Shown: positions 28,954 through 38,545 of the stretch, in pieces
Numbering within the stretch: the stretch's first letter is position 1
How the letters are laid out: every line of letters starts with the position of its first letter
Assembly: GCA_948442615.1 (NCBI GenBank)
Contig: CAOJSG010000002.1
Location: forward strand, 20,289 to 84,288
Source: an uncultured Alistipes sp.
GTDB taxonomy: Bacteria > Bacteroidota > Bacteroidia > Bacteroidales > Rikenellaceae
Direction of reading: 5' to 3'
Length of the DNA stretch: 64,000 nucleotides
Program-made: the position numbers and the translations under genes
Notes under the pieces: generated by a model
What the model was told of the DNA's origin: nothing
Databases searched by the model: none
The model's input: only the letters and a program-made list of their open reading frames with translations

Positions 28954-31389
28954 GTGTTCCGAAGATGCGTCATAGCGGCCGCGGTGCTCGCGGCGGGCGG
29001 TCTGATCTTCGCCCAAGGCGGTGGCCCTGCGCCGGACGGGCAGACTGAGAAGAAGCTCATCGACCTGCGGGCCGACCTCACGGGGCCGATCGCTCCGGGC
29101 GATTCGGTGATCTTCCTGGTGGGGAACTTCGCCGCGCAGCACAACGGCGCCGTCATCACGTGCGACAGCGCCGTGCGCTATTCCGACCGGCGGATCGAGT
29201 TCTTCGGCAACGTGCTCATCAACAAGAACACCACTTATATCTACGGCGACCGCGCCGACTACAACGGCGACCTGAACGAGGCACGCGTCTACTCCGATCT
29301 GATCAAGGTCGTGGACGGCGACGCGACGCTCTACACCTACGAATTCGCCTTCAACACGCTCGACAACGTCGGCCGCTTCGGCGGCGGGGGCATCCTCGTC
29401 AACCGCGAGAACCTGCTGGAGTCCGAGCGCGGCTACTACTATGCCGACACGAAGGAGCTGGTCTGCGTCGAGCGGGTCGAGATGCGCAACGACGAATACG
29501 AACTCCGGGGCGACTCGGTGGTCTACGACATGGCCACCGACCACGCCTACTATTTCGAACACACCAACATCTGGAACCGCGACGGCGATTACCTCTATGC
29601 CGACCGGGGGGCCTACGACAAGGCCGATACGCTCTATTCGGTCACGCGCAACGGCTATCTGCTGACCGAACGGCAGGAGGTGTGGAGCGACAGCATCGAC
29701 TATTACCGCGCGGCGGAGCACGCCGTGCTCAGACGCGACATCCAGATCGACGATACGGAGCACAAGGTGCTGGCGTTCGGCGATTACGGGGCCTACTGGA
29801 AAGAGCCCGGCAATGCGTTTCTGACGCGCCGCCCGTCGGTCGTAAGCTACGACACCGAACAGGGCGATTCGCTCTTCATGCGGGCCGATTCGATGTTCCT
29901 CTTCACGCGCAATACGCTGGATGACAGGCGCGAAGCCGAGGCGCTGGCCCGCGAGGCCGCCGAAGGACGCGAGGCGGCTGCGCCCGATGCGCAGACGCCG
30001 CGTCTGCCGCAGCCCGGGGACGAAGACCCGTCGCAGGGCGGTGCGGAGGCCGATGCACCGGCACCGGGCGACGGTGCGGAGGAGGGGGCGGAGCACCTTC
30101 CGGAGCCGGGAGCCGTGCCGCCGGCGGATTCGACGCGACACGTCGCAGGGGCCGATTCGCTTTCGCGCGATGCGGCCGACTCGGTGCAGCTGCCCGCGGC
30201 CGATGCGAAGGCGCTCCGCAAGGAGGCCGAAGCCCGGGCGAAGGCCGAGGCGCGTGCGGCGAAGGCGGCGGCGCGCAAGGAGAAGCTCGAACGGATCGCC
30301 GAGGAGCGGCAGGCCCGGACCACGGCCCGCCTGCTGAAGGAGAAGGAGCGGGAGGAGGCGCGGCTGAACGCCCTCCGGCTGAAGGCCGAGTCGAAACTGC
30401 GGGCGCGTCAGGCGCGGGCCGCACGGCGCGGCAAGTCCGTGGAGACGGACTCGACGGCGCTGCAGCGGATCGATTCGCTCATGGCCGGAAATGCGCACGA
30501 ACAGGATTCGCTGGCCCGGGTGCTGGGCGACTCGACGACGGTCGATTCCGCCGCGCTGCTGCCGGCCGGCGGTGCGGACTCCGTCGGGCTGTCGGCTGCG
30601 GATTCGGCCGCGGCGGATACGGGAATGGTCTACCGGCTGGTGAAGGGTTACCGCAACGTGAAGATCTACCGTTCGGATTTCCAGTCGGTTTGCGATTCGC
30701 TGGTCGCTATCAGCACCGATTCGACGATCCATCTCTATATCGATCCCGTGCTGTGGAACCAGAACAACCAGATCACGTCGGACGTGATGGATGTCTACAC
30801 GGCCGGCCGGCAGCTGGTGAAGGCCGACTTCATCGGTACGCCCATGATGGCGAGCGAACTGGATACGGCGCACTACAACCAGGTGACGGGCAAGGCGATG
30901 ACGGCCTTTTTCCGCGACAACCAGATCTATCGCAACGACGTGAACGGCAATGCCCAGACGATCTACTACATGGAGGACGGCGAACCGCCCGAGATCGTCA
31001 TGATGGGTGTGGTCGAGAGCGGCAGCATTACGTTCTATATCGAGGAGAAGCAGGTGGCCGGCATCACCTACCGCGGGAATCCGGCCTATAAGTTCTATCC
31101 GATCGACAAGGTGCCGGCCGACGAGCCGACCGAACTGAAGGGATTCCGCTGGGAGGGGGCGCGGCGTCCGGCGAAGACCGAGGTGTTCGACCGCGAGATA
31201 CGGCCTTCCGAGCGCGGGATGCGTTCGGAATTGCCGAAACCCGATTTCCCGATCGCCCACCGGATCGAGGAACACAAGCGGCGGCTGATCGAGGAGCGCC
31301 GCTGGGCGGACCGCGACGATGTGCTCGCGCCGCAGATCGACGAGTGGATGCGGTCGTTGGGATTCGTCCCGGGCGAGCCCCGCAAGTAG
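28954..31389 (+). CDS. OstA/LptA-like N-terminal domain protein (LPS transport/outer membrane biogenesis)
   Basis: GTG start; VITCDSAVRYSDRRIEFFGNVLINKNTTYIYGDRADYNGD repeats; downstream of SurA-like gene. Confidence 0.87.
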   Translation: MFRRCVIAAAVLAAGGLIFAQGGGPAPDGQTEKKLIDLRADLTGPIAPGDSVIFLVGNFAAQHNGAVITCDSAVRYSDRRIEFFGNVLINKNTTYIYGDRADYNGDLNEARVYSDLIKVVDGDATLYTYEFAFNTLDNVGRFGGGGILVNRENLLESERGYYYADTKELVCVERVEMRNDEYELRGDSVVYDMATDHAYYFEHTNIWNRDGDYLYADRGAYDKADTLYSVTRNGYLLTERQEVWSDSIDYYRAAEHAVLRRDIQIDDTEHKVLAFGDYGAYWKEPGNAFLTRRPSVVSYDTEQGDSLFMRADSMFLFTRNTLDDRREAEALAREAAEGREAAAPDAQTPRLPQPGDEDPSQGGAEADAPAPGDGAEEGAEHLPEPGAVPPADSTRHVAGADSLSRDAADSVQLPAADAKALRKEAEARAKAEARAAKAAARKEKLERIAEERQARTTARLLKEKEREEARLNALRLKAESKLRARQARAARRGKSVETDSTALQRIDSLMAGNAHEQDSLARVLGDSTTVDSAALLPAGGADSVGLSAADSAAADTGMVYRLVKGYRNVKIYRSDFQSVCDSLVAISTDSTIHLYIDPVLWNQNNQITSDVMDVYTAGRQLVKADFIGTPMMASELDTAHYNQVTGKAMTAFFRDNQIYRNDVNGNAQTIYYMEDGEPPEIVMMGVVESGSITFYIEEKQVAGITYRGNPAYKFYPIDKVPADEPTELKGFRWEGARRPAKTEVFDREIRPSERGMRSELPKPDFPIAHRIEEHKRRLIEERRWADRDDVLAPQIDEWMRSLGFVPGEPRK

Positions 31390-31744
31390 TCGGGGAGCAC
31401 GGCGGGCGGTGCGGCTTTGCAAATAGGCGGTCCGGTCTTCGCGACGGGCGGAGGTGGGCCGAACAAGGGGCTTCCGGGCCCGGTGTTCGGTTGACGGATG
31501 CTGATGCTCCGGGGCGCATCGGCGCGACGGATTTTGCCGTGTCGTGCGGCGCAGACGGCCGGCGGGTTGTTGCGGCCGGCGAAACGATCGGCGGGCAGGT
31601 CCGGCTTGCAGGCTGTGCGGCTCTGCGGAGCTCCGCAGAGGCAGGTTCCGGAGGCGCCGACTCCGCGGACCTCTTCGTCCGGGCCGTCGTCCGATGACGG
31701 CGGCCCGGGCGTGGCGTTTTTCATCGATCGAAATACCTTTTGCG

Positions 31745-32275
31745 ATGCCTTGCGATAACGACAAAGAACTTTTCCCGGTGGTCGATGCCGAGGGGCGGGT
31801 GACGGGATGCGCCACCCGGGGCGAATGCCACGGCGGAGCCATGCTCCTGCATCCGGTGGTCCATCTGCACCTGTTCGATCCGAACGGGGCGCTCTACCTC
31901 CAGAAACGTCCTGCCTGGAAGGACATCCAGCCCGGGCGGTGGGATACGGCGGTCGGCGGGCATGTCGATTTCGGCGAGACGATCGACGAAGCGCTGCGCC
32001 GGGAGGTCCGCGAGGAGTTGGGCATCACGGATTTCGAACCGGAGTTCGTGACGCGCTACGAGTTCAGGTCGGAGCGCGAACGCGAGCTGGTGCATGTGTT
32101 CCGCACGGTCTACGGCGGGGAGGTGCGTCCGAGCGCAGAGCTGGACGGCGGCCGGTTCTGGTCGCCCGAGGAGATCGTGCGGATGAAGGGCCGCGGCGTC
32201 TTCACCCCAAATTTCGAGGGCGAGGTCGGGGCGGTGCTGCATCTCCCGCGGCGCGAATGTTGCGGAACGGAGTGA
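31745..32275 (+). CDS. NUDIX hydrolase
   Basis: GGHVDFGETIDEALRREVREELGI Nudix box; ATG at 31745. Confidence 0.95.
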   Translation: MPCDNDKELFPVVDAEGRVTGCATRGECHGGAMLLHPVVHLHLFDPNGALYLQKRPAWKDIQPGRWDTAVGGHVDFGETIDEALRREVREELGITDFEPEFVTRYEFRSERERELVHVFRTVYGGEVRPSAELDGGRFWSPEEIVRMKGRGVFTPNFEGEVGAVLHLPRRECCGTE

Positions 32276-32552
32276 GCGGCGCGCCTGCGGCCGAATCCGT
32301 CTGGGTTTTGCGGATGGATGACCGGGCGGGTTTCCGGCTGCCGCGCGGAGGCGCGGTGCGGATCGCGCACGGCGGACGGTCGGGCCGGGAGGCGGTGTTC
32401 CCGCGGTTGCCGGACGGCTCCGGCAGCACGCGTATTGCGGGTTTTCCGAGGGACGGCGTGCATCGTTTGCGCTGTTTGCGGTCCGGCGGGCGCGCTCCCG
32501 GGACCGGCTGCGCACGGCGGCCGTCGACGGCGGTAATTTCTTTCATCGAGAT

Positions 32553-33893
32553 ATGCAGGATGTACTGAAAAAGTGGACCGATGCCCTGCTCGACTGGCTG
32601 GGCGCGACGACGCAGCAGCACGACGATTGGGACCGTTGGGTGGCCGTGGCGCTGGTGCTGGCGGTGGTCGTGCTTTTCGATTTCGTATGCCGTTTCATTG
32701 CGGTGCACAGCATCCGACGCGTGGTGCTGCGGACGAAGATCACGTGGGACGACGAGCTTTTCAGCGTCGACGTGCTCGACCGGGCCTGCCACATCCTGAG
32801 TGCCCTGCTGCTTTGGGGCATGCTGCCCGTGGTGTTCGATGACGGCCGCTCCGGCCTGCATCTCTTCGTCGTGCGGCTGGTGCAGTCGTATGTCGTGTTC
32901 ACGGTCTTCCGGTTCGTGAGCGCGCTGCTCTATGCGGCGTTCCGGATCGTTTCGGCACGCCCGGCCTGGCAGAACAAACCCATCAAGGGGCTGCGGCAGA
33001 CGGCGCAGGGAATCGCGCTCTTCATCTGCGTGATCCTGATCGTCTCGATCCTCATGGACAAGTCGCCGACGATCCTCTTCACCGGGCTGGGAGCCTCGGC
33101 GGCCATCGTCATGCTCATCTTCAAGGACAGCATCCTCGGCTTCGTGTCGGGCATCCAGCTATCGGCCAACGATATGCTGAAGGTGGGCGACTGGATCCAG
33201 ATGCCGAAGTACGGAGCCGACGGCACGGTGATCGAGGTGACGCTCACGACGGTGAAGGTGCGCAACTGGGACAATACGATCGTCACGCTGCCGCCCTACG
33301 TGCTGGTGAGCGACTCGTTCCAGAACTGGCAGGCTATGAAGCGGTCGGGCGGCCGCCGGGTGATGCGTTCGATCGCGATCGACATGAACAGCGTGCGGTT
33401 CTGCACGCCCGAGATGCTCGCGCGCTATCGCCGGATCGGACTGGTGAGGGAGCATATCGATGCGGCCGAGGAGCGCCGCGCCGCGCGGACCCGTGATGCC
33501 GGTACGGTGCCGGACGCCGATCTCGCGCGCCAGACCAACCTGGGGATCTTCCGGGCCTACGTGGTGAACTATCTGCGCCGCGAAGTGCCCGTGAATCCGC
33601 ATATGACACTGATGGTGAGGCAGCTGCAACCCACCGATTCGGGGCTGCCGCTCCAGCTCTACTTCTTTACGAACACGGTGGACTGGATCGAGTACGAAGG
33701 CATCCAGTCCGATGTGTTCGATCATCTGCTGGCCGTGATCCGCGAGTTCGATCTGCGGGTGTTCCAGCGTCCTGCGGGCTACGACGTCGATCTGCTGCAC
33801 GCTCCGGGCCCCGTGTCAGAGCAGGCACATGAGCATGACCTGGATGACGACCACGCGCAGGAACATGCAGACGGGATAGACCGTGGCGTATGA
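32553..33893 (+). CDS. MscS-family mechanosensitive ion channel
   Basis: GASAAIVMLIFKDSILGFVSGIQLSANDMLKVGDWIQMPKYGADGTVIEVTLTTVKVRNWDNTIVTLPPY. Confidence 0.95.
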   Translation: MQDVLKKWTDALLDWLGATTQQHDDWDRWVAVALVLAVVVLFDFVCRFIAVHSIRRVVLRTKITWDDELFSVDVLDRACHILSALLLWGMLPVVFDDGRSGLHLFVVRLVQSYVVFTVFRFVSALLYAAFRIVSARPAWQNKPIKGLRQTAQGIALFICVILIVSILMDKSPTILFTGLGASAAIVMLIFKDSILGFVSGIQLSANDMLKVGDWIQMPKYGADGTVIEVTLTTVKVRNWDNTIVTLPPYVLVSDSFQNWQAMKRSGGRRVMRSIAIDMNSVRFCTPEMLARYRRIGLVREHIDAAEERRAARTRDAGTVPDADLARQTNLGIFRAYVVNYLRREVPVNPHMTLMVRQLQPTDSGLPLQLYFFTNTVDWIEYEGIQSDVFDHLLAVIREFDLRVFQRPAGYDVDLLHAPGPVSEQAHEHDLDDDHAQEHADGIDRGV

Positions 33894-35477
33894 CACCGAA
33901 GGGTTGTCGCCCTCGATGGTGTCGTCGGCGTAGTTGAGCGCCATGGGGTTGGCCATGGCGCCGCAGACCATGCCGGCGGTCGATCCGAAGTCGAGGCGCG
34001 AGATCCGCAGCGATGCGAGCGCCGTCAGCACGACCGGAACGAACGTCAGCACGAAGCCGGCCGCCAGCCACAGCATCCCTTCCGGCCGGACGATGGTTTC
34101 GAAGAAATGGGCGCCGGCGTCGAGCCCCAGGCAGGCGAGGTACATCGAGAGCCCCAGGGCGCGCAGCATCAGGTTGGCGCTCTGCGTGGTGTAGGTGATC
34201 ATGTGGATCCGGGGGCCGAACGTCCCGATCAGGATCCCCACCACGATCGGTCCGCCCGCCAGCCCCAGTTTCACGGGGATCGAGACGCCCGGTACCGAGA
34301 GGGGGATGCTGCCCAGCGTCAGCCCGAGAATCAGTCCGATGAATACGGCCGCCAGATTGGGTTCGTCGAGGTTCTTCACGGCATTGCCGAGGATCTTCTC
34401 GACGTTCTGGATCGCCGCGGCCTCGCCGACCACGGTCAGCCGGTCGCCCATCCGCAGCGTCAGGTCGGGCGTGGCCAGCAACTGCACGCCCGAGCGGTAG
34501 ACGCGGCTGATGTTGATGCCGTAGTTGTTGCGCAGGCGCAGCGACGAGAGCTTGCGGCCGTTGATCTCGGGGCGCGTCACCACGATGCGCTGCGAGATGA
34601 GCTGGCTGTCCACGGCGTTCCAGTCGATGCCGTCGCGGTTCCAGTCCTTCTGCTCCTGTTCGCCGAAGATCAGCCGCAGACCGTCGGCGTCGGCGGCCGT
34701 CGTGACCACCAGGATGATGTCGTCGCGCTGCAGGATCTTGTCCGACGTGGGGATCGACACGCGGCCGTCGCGCCATACGCGCGAGATGACGAAGCGGTGG
34801 TGGCTGTGTTCGGCGATCTCGTGCACGCTCTTGCCGAATACGGCCGGGTTGGTCAGGTGGTAGCTGGCGATGAAGACGTTCTTGCGGTGTTCGGCGTCGG
34901 GCCCGGGAAGGTCCGCGGGGCGGACGAAGAGCTTGCGTACGACGATCAGCGCCAGAATCACGCCCACCACGCCCAGCGGATAGGTCAGCGCGCAGCTGAG
35001 CGCGGCGCCGTTGGAGGGCATTCCCAGCTGTTCGAGGGTCTGCTGCGCCGCACCCAGCGCAGGGGTGTTGGTCGTGGCGCCGCAGAGGATGCCGGCCATG
35101 TCGGAGATCGGGATGTTCAGCGCGAGGCTCAGCGCCACGGCCAGCAGAGTCCCGGCCAGCACCAGCAGGACGGCCGGCGTGACGAGGCGGGTCCCCTCGC
35201 TGCGCAGCGAGTTGAAGAATCCCGGTCCTACCTGCAGCCCGAGTGCGTAGACGAAAAGCACCAGCCCGAAGCTTTGGGCGTAGACGAGCATCTGCGGATC
35301 GATCGAAAGGCCGAAGTGGCCCGCCAGGATGCCGACGAAAAAGATGAAGGAGGCGCCCAGGGAGACGCCGCCGAGCCGTATCTTGCCCAGCCCGATTCCC
35401 AGGGTCGCGATCAGCGACAGGACCACCACGGCCTGCAAGGCCGAATGTTCCGTGAACAGGGTGTCAAACCATTCCAT
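33816..35477 (-). CDS. AspT/YidE-type transporter with RCK_C (TrkA_C) domains
   Basis: FVYALGLQVGPGFFNSLR, GATTNTPALGAA, two RCK_C-like segments, AGMVCGAMANPMALNYA; ATG at 35477. Confidence 0.93.
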   Translation of the reverse strand: MEWFDTLFTEHSALQAVVVLSLIATLGIGLGKIRLGGVSLGASFIFFVGILAGHFGLSIDPQMLVYAQSFGLVLFVYALGLQVGPGFFNSLRSEGTRLVTPAVLLVLAGTLLAVALSLALNIPISDMAGILCGATTNTPALGAAQQTLEQLGMPSNGAALSCALTYPLGVVGVILALIVVRKLFVRPADLPGPDAEHRKNVFIASYHLTNPAVFGKSVHEIAEHSHHRFVISRVWRDGRVSIPTSDKILQRDDIILVVTTAADADGLRLIFGEQEQKDWNRDGIDWNAVDSQLISQRIVVTRPEINGRKLSSLRLRNNYGINISRVYRSGVQLLATPDLTLRMGDRLTVVGEAAAIQNVEKILGNAVKNLDEPNLAAVFIGLILGLTLGSIPLSVPGVSIPVKLGLAGGPIVVGILIGTFGPRIHMITYTTQSANLMLRALGLSMYLACLGLDAGAHFFETIVRPEGMLWLAAGFVLTFVPVVLTALASLRISRLDFGSTAGMVCGAMANPMALNYADDTIEGDNPSVSYATVYPVCMFLRVVVIQVMLMCLL

Positions 35478-35497
35478 CGTGCGTGCGATTGTGTCGG

Positions 35498-35505
35498 CAA
35501 AAGTA
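35498..35505 (-). promoter_or_regulatory. Putative Bacteroidota -7 box (TACTTTTG)
   Basis: Minus-strand TAnnTTTG about 20 bp upstream of the AspT-type start. Confidence 0.55.
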
Positions 35506-36016
35506 GGGTAAATTTTTCGGATGATCGCCCCGATGGGATGCTTTTCGTACCGTGGAGGCGGAAAATCCCGCCTTTCGCGCCGTGCGGCGGGGCGTCGGGC
35601 GGTTGTGGGGCGTCCGCCGGCGCGGTTTCGCACGAAGAGGATGCTCCGGGGCGGCGGCTGTCTGCGGCGGGCAGCCGCTCCGGCCGTTTGCTGACATGTC
35701 CGGGGCGTTTTGCAGAATTGCCGGCCGCAGAAGCGGGACCGGGAATCGGTCGGATCGGCTGCGGCTGCGGACCGAATGACTGACTCCGGACCGAATGGTC
35801 GGCCGGGAGAGCGTATGCGGTCCGTCGGCAGGAGGCGTCCGTGCGGACCGGAGATGCGTCGTCCAGCCTTCCGTACGTGAACACGGAAGGCCGGACGCAC
35901 CGGGTGATCCGGCTGCGGTCCGCAGACGGCCCCGCCTGTCCGAGGCCGTCGCCGGACGGGCGGCTGCCGCCCGAAGCCGGATCTGCGGCTGTTCGCGGGG
36001 AACGTCGTCCTCCGGG

Positions 36017-37366
36017 CTACAGCGTCAGCGGTTCGCCGCGGTAGTAGTCGAGAATCTTGCTCCGGAACACGAACTCGTATTTGGCCTGCACGAGTTCCGA
36101 TTCGGCGCGCTCCATGCGGGTCTTGGCCTCGCCGAAGTCGAAGATCGTCGAACGCCCGGCCTCCGCCTTGCGCTCCTCGTAGGCGAATGCGATCCGTGCC
36201 GAACGGAGCGCCTCGTCCGCCGAGCGGTATTTGGCGAAGGCCGCCTCGGCATTGTAGTAGGCCTGTTCGATCTCCTTGCGCAGCGCCTGCCGGGCTTCGG
36301 TCAGGGCCAGCTCCTGATTCCGCAGTGCGAGGCGTGCCGAACGGATGTTGTTGCGCGAGGCGCGCCGGTTGAAGATGGGGATTTGCACCGACAGCCCGAC
36401 GTATTCGCGGCTGTTGTTGCGCATCTGCGCCCAGAAATGCTCCTTGTCCGCGCTGTAGACCCCCGTGCCGTAGCCGCCCGAGAGCGAGATCGTGGGGTAG
36501 AGCGCCGAGCGGGCGATGTCGACGGCATTCTCGCGGCTCTCGACCCGCAGCAGTTCGGCCCGGATGTGGGGGCGCTCCTGCTCGGCGCGGGCGTAGACGG
36601 CGTCGGGCGATCCCAGCCGGTGCATCGCGTCGACGGCGAGGCTGTCGAGCTGCGGCGTCTCGACGTCGAATCCCGCGGCGCTTTCGCGGTCGAGCGCCTG
36701 GCTCAGGGCCAGCAGCGCCAGCTGCAGGTCGTTGCGGGCCTGGGTCAGCGTCAGTTCGTCTTTGGCCCGGAGCGCCGAACTCTCGTAGAGCGCCGATTCG
36801 GGCTGGCGGCCCGTGGCGACCAGTTCGCGCGAACGCGTCTCCTGGCGGGCGCTCAGGGCGGCCTGGCGTTCGGCGACGCCCTCCAGCTCCCGGGTGTAGA
36901 GTACCTGCAGGTAGAGCGACATGACGTTCACGGCGACATCCTCGCGGATGCGCTCGAGGTCCTGCACGGCGGCCGCGAGGTCGAGCCGGCCCCCTTCGAT
37001 CTGGCGGTTGATCCGGAATCCCTGGAACAGCGGCATCGAGGCCGAGATATTGAGCGATCCCGACTGCTGGTTGTAGTCCTGGTAGGTGTTGTCGCTCGAG
37101 AGCACGCGGCCGAACGAGGCGTCGGCGCCGACCGAAGCGTTCAGGTCGGGCAGCCGGCTGAACCGCGCCGTCGAGAGCTGCACCTCCTGCTCCTGCACGG
37201 CGACCGAGCGCTGCCGCACGGCGATGTTGTGCTCCTGCGCATGGCGGATGCAGTCGTCGAGCGACCACGTGCGGGCGGTCGTGTCCTGTGCGGCGGGTCG
37301 GGTCTGCGCCGCGAGCCGCGGCGCGGCGATCAGGCATGCGAGCAGCATGCAGAGGATTCTTTTCAT
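36017..37366 (-). CDS. TolC family outer membrane efflux protein
   Basis: WSLDDCIRHAQEHNIAVRQRSVAVQ; coiled-coil pattern; in operon with HlyD/MacB-type genes. Confidence 0.93.
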   Translation of the reverse strand: MKRILCMLLACLIAAPRLAAQTRPAAQDTTARTWSLDDCIRHAQEHNIAVRQRSVAVQEQEVQLSTARFSRLPDLNASVGADASFGRVLSSDNTYQDYNQQSGSLNISASMPLFQGFRINRQIEGGRLDLAAAVQDLERIREDVAVNVMSLYLQVLYTRELEGVAERQAALSARQETRSRELVATGRQPESALYESSALRAKDELTLTQARNDLQLALLALSQALDRESAAGFDVETPQLDSLAVDAMHRLGSPDAVYARAEQERPHIRAELLRVESRENAVDIARSALYPTISLSGGYGTGVYSADKEHFWAQMRNNSREYVGLSVQIPIFNRRASRNNIRSARLALRNQELALTEARQALRKEIEQAYYNAEAAFAKYRSADEALRSARIAFAYEERKAEAGRSTIFDFGEAKTRMERAESELVQAKYEFVFRSKILDYYRGEPLTL

Positions 37367-37374
37367 GGTACGGG

Positions 37375-38487
37375 TCACTGTTTCGGGTTGTCGATGCGGG
37401 CGCCGCGGACACGTTCGTCCGGGGTGACGCCGTCGGTGATCTCGATGTTGATGCCGTCCGACAGGCCGATCCCGACCTTGCGTCGTTCGAAGGTCTGCGG
37501 GTCGGCGCCCTCCGGGCCCGCGAGCACCTGCACGTAGGTGTCGCTCCCCTCGAACTCGATGGTGCTCTCGGGTAGCGTGACGATGCCTTCGCGGCTCTGG
37601 ATCATGATGTTGGCGTTTGCGCTGTAGCCCGCGCGGACGAAGATCGAGTCGGGCACCGCTACGGCCGCCTTCACCTCGAACATCACCACGCCGTTCTCCT
37701 CGGAGGCCTTGGGCGACACGTATTCCAGCCGGGCGTCGAGCTCGACGTTCTGCATCGCGCCGATCGTCAGCTTCACGGGCATGCCGTCGCGGAGCTTGCC
37801 GACGTCCGTTTCGTCGATCTTGCCCCGGAAGAGCATGTCGCCCATGTCGGCCACCGTGGCGATGGTGGTGCCGTCGTTGAACGTGTTGGCCTGGATCACC
37901 GAGTTGCCGACCTTGATCGGCACGTCGAGGATCATGCCGTCGATGGTCGAACGGATCTGGGTGTTGCTCATCTCCTTGTAGCGGCTGGTGATGCCGTTCT
38001 GCACGATCTCGAGGTTGTCGCGCGCGTTTTGCATCTCCTCCTCGGCCTTGGCCAGCGCCGCGAGGCTCTGCTCGAACTCCTCCTGCGAAACGACGCCCTT
38101 TTCGTGCAGCGCCGCCGTGCGCTGGTGCTCGCGGCGGGTCTGGTCGAGCGAGATCGCGGCCACCGACACCCGCGATTCGGCGCTGTTGAGCTGGCCCATT
38201 TCGGGAATCACCTTCACCAGGGCGATGATGTCGCCCTTGCGCACGGTCTGTCCGGCCTCCTTGCGCACCTCGGAGACGATGCCCGAGATCTGGGGTTTGA
38301 TGAGCACCTCGTCGCGCGGTTCGACCTTGCCCGTGGCCACGACGAACTGGCGGATGGTGTCGATCTTGGGCTGCACCACGGCGTAGACGATCTTCACCGG
38401 ACGCGTCTTTTGCCACAGGAACCAGAACGTGCCCAGCAACAGCAGGGCGAACAGCAGGGCTGCGGCGATCTTCAGAATTCTTTTCAT
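37375..38487 (-). CDS. Periplasmic adaptor (HlyD/RND/MacA-type) subunit
   Basis: VVATGKVEPRDEVLIKPQISGIVSEVRKEAGQTVRKGDIIALV. Confidence 0.93.
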   Translation of the reverse strand: MKRILKIAAALLFALLLLGTFWFLWQKTRPVKIVYAVVQPKIDTIRQFVVATGKVEPRDEVLIKPQISGIVSEVRKEAGQTVRKGDIIALVKVIPEMGQLNSAESRVSVAAISLDQTRREHQRTAALHEKGVVSQEEFEQSLAALAKAEEEMQNARDNLEIVQNGITSRYKEMSNTQIRSTIDGMILDVPIKVGNSVIQANTFNDGTTIATVADMGDMLFRGKIDETDVGKLRDGMPVKLTIGAMQNVELDARLEYVSPKASEENGVVMFEVKAAVAVPDSIFVRAGYSANANIMIQSREGIVTLPESTIEFEGSDTYVQVLAGPEGADPQTFERRKVGIGLSDGINIEITDGVTPDERVRGARIDNPKQ

Positions 38488-38545
38488 AGGGGTTCGTATT
38501 GATTTTTCCGATTGTTGCATGCGGTTTCGGGGGCTTTCGGCGGCG

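Noticed and set aside
28825-31842. 1005-aa minus-strand ORF opposite surA-like/ostA-like genes
   Set aside because: Arg/His/Pro/Leu/Val-rich translation mirroring GC-rich plus-strand codons; no domain signature; sense genes are clear. A shadow ORF.
35478-37412. Upstream extension of the 1198-aa minus ORF 33816..37412
   Set aside because: Only the part from ATG 35477 matches an AspT/YidE-type transporter; the rest is out-of-frame with the tolC-like gene or spacer sequence.
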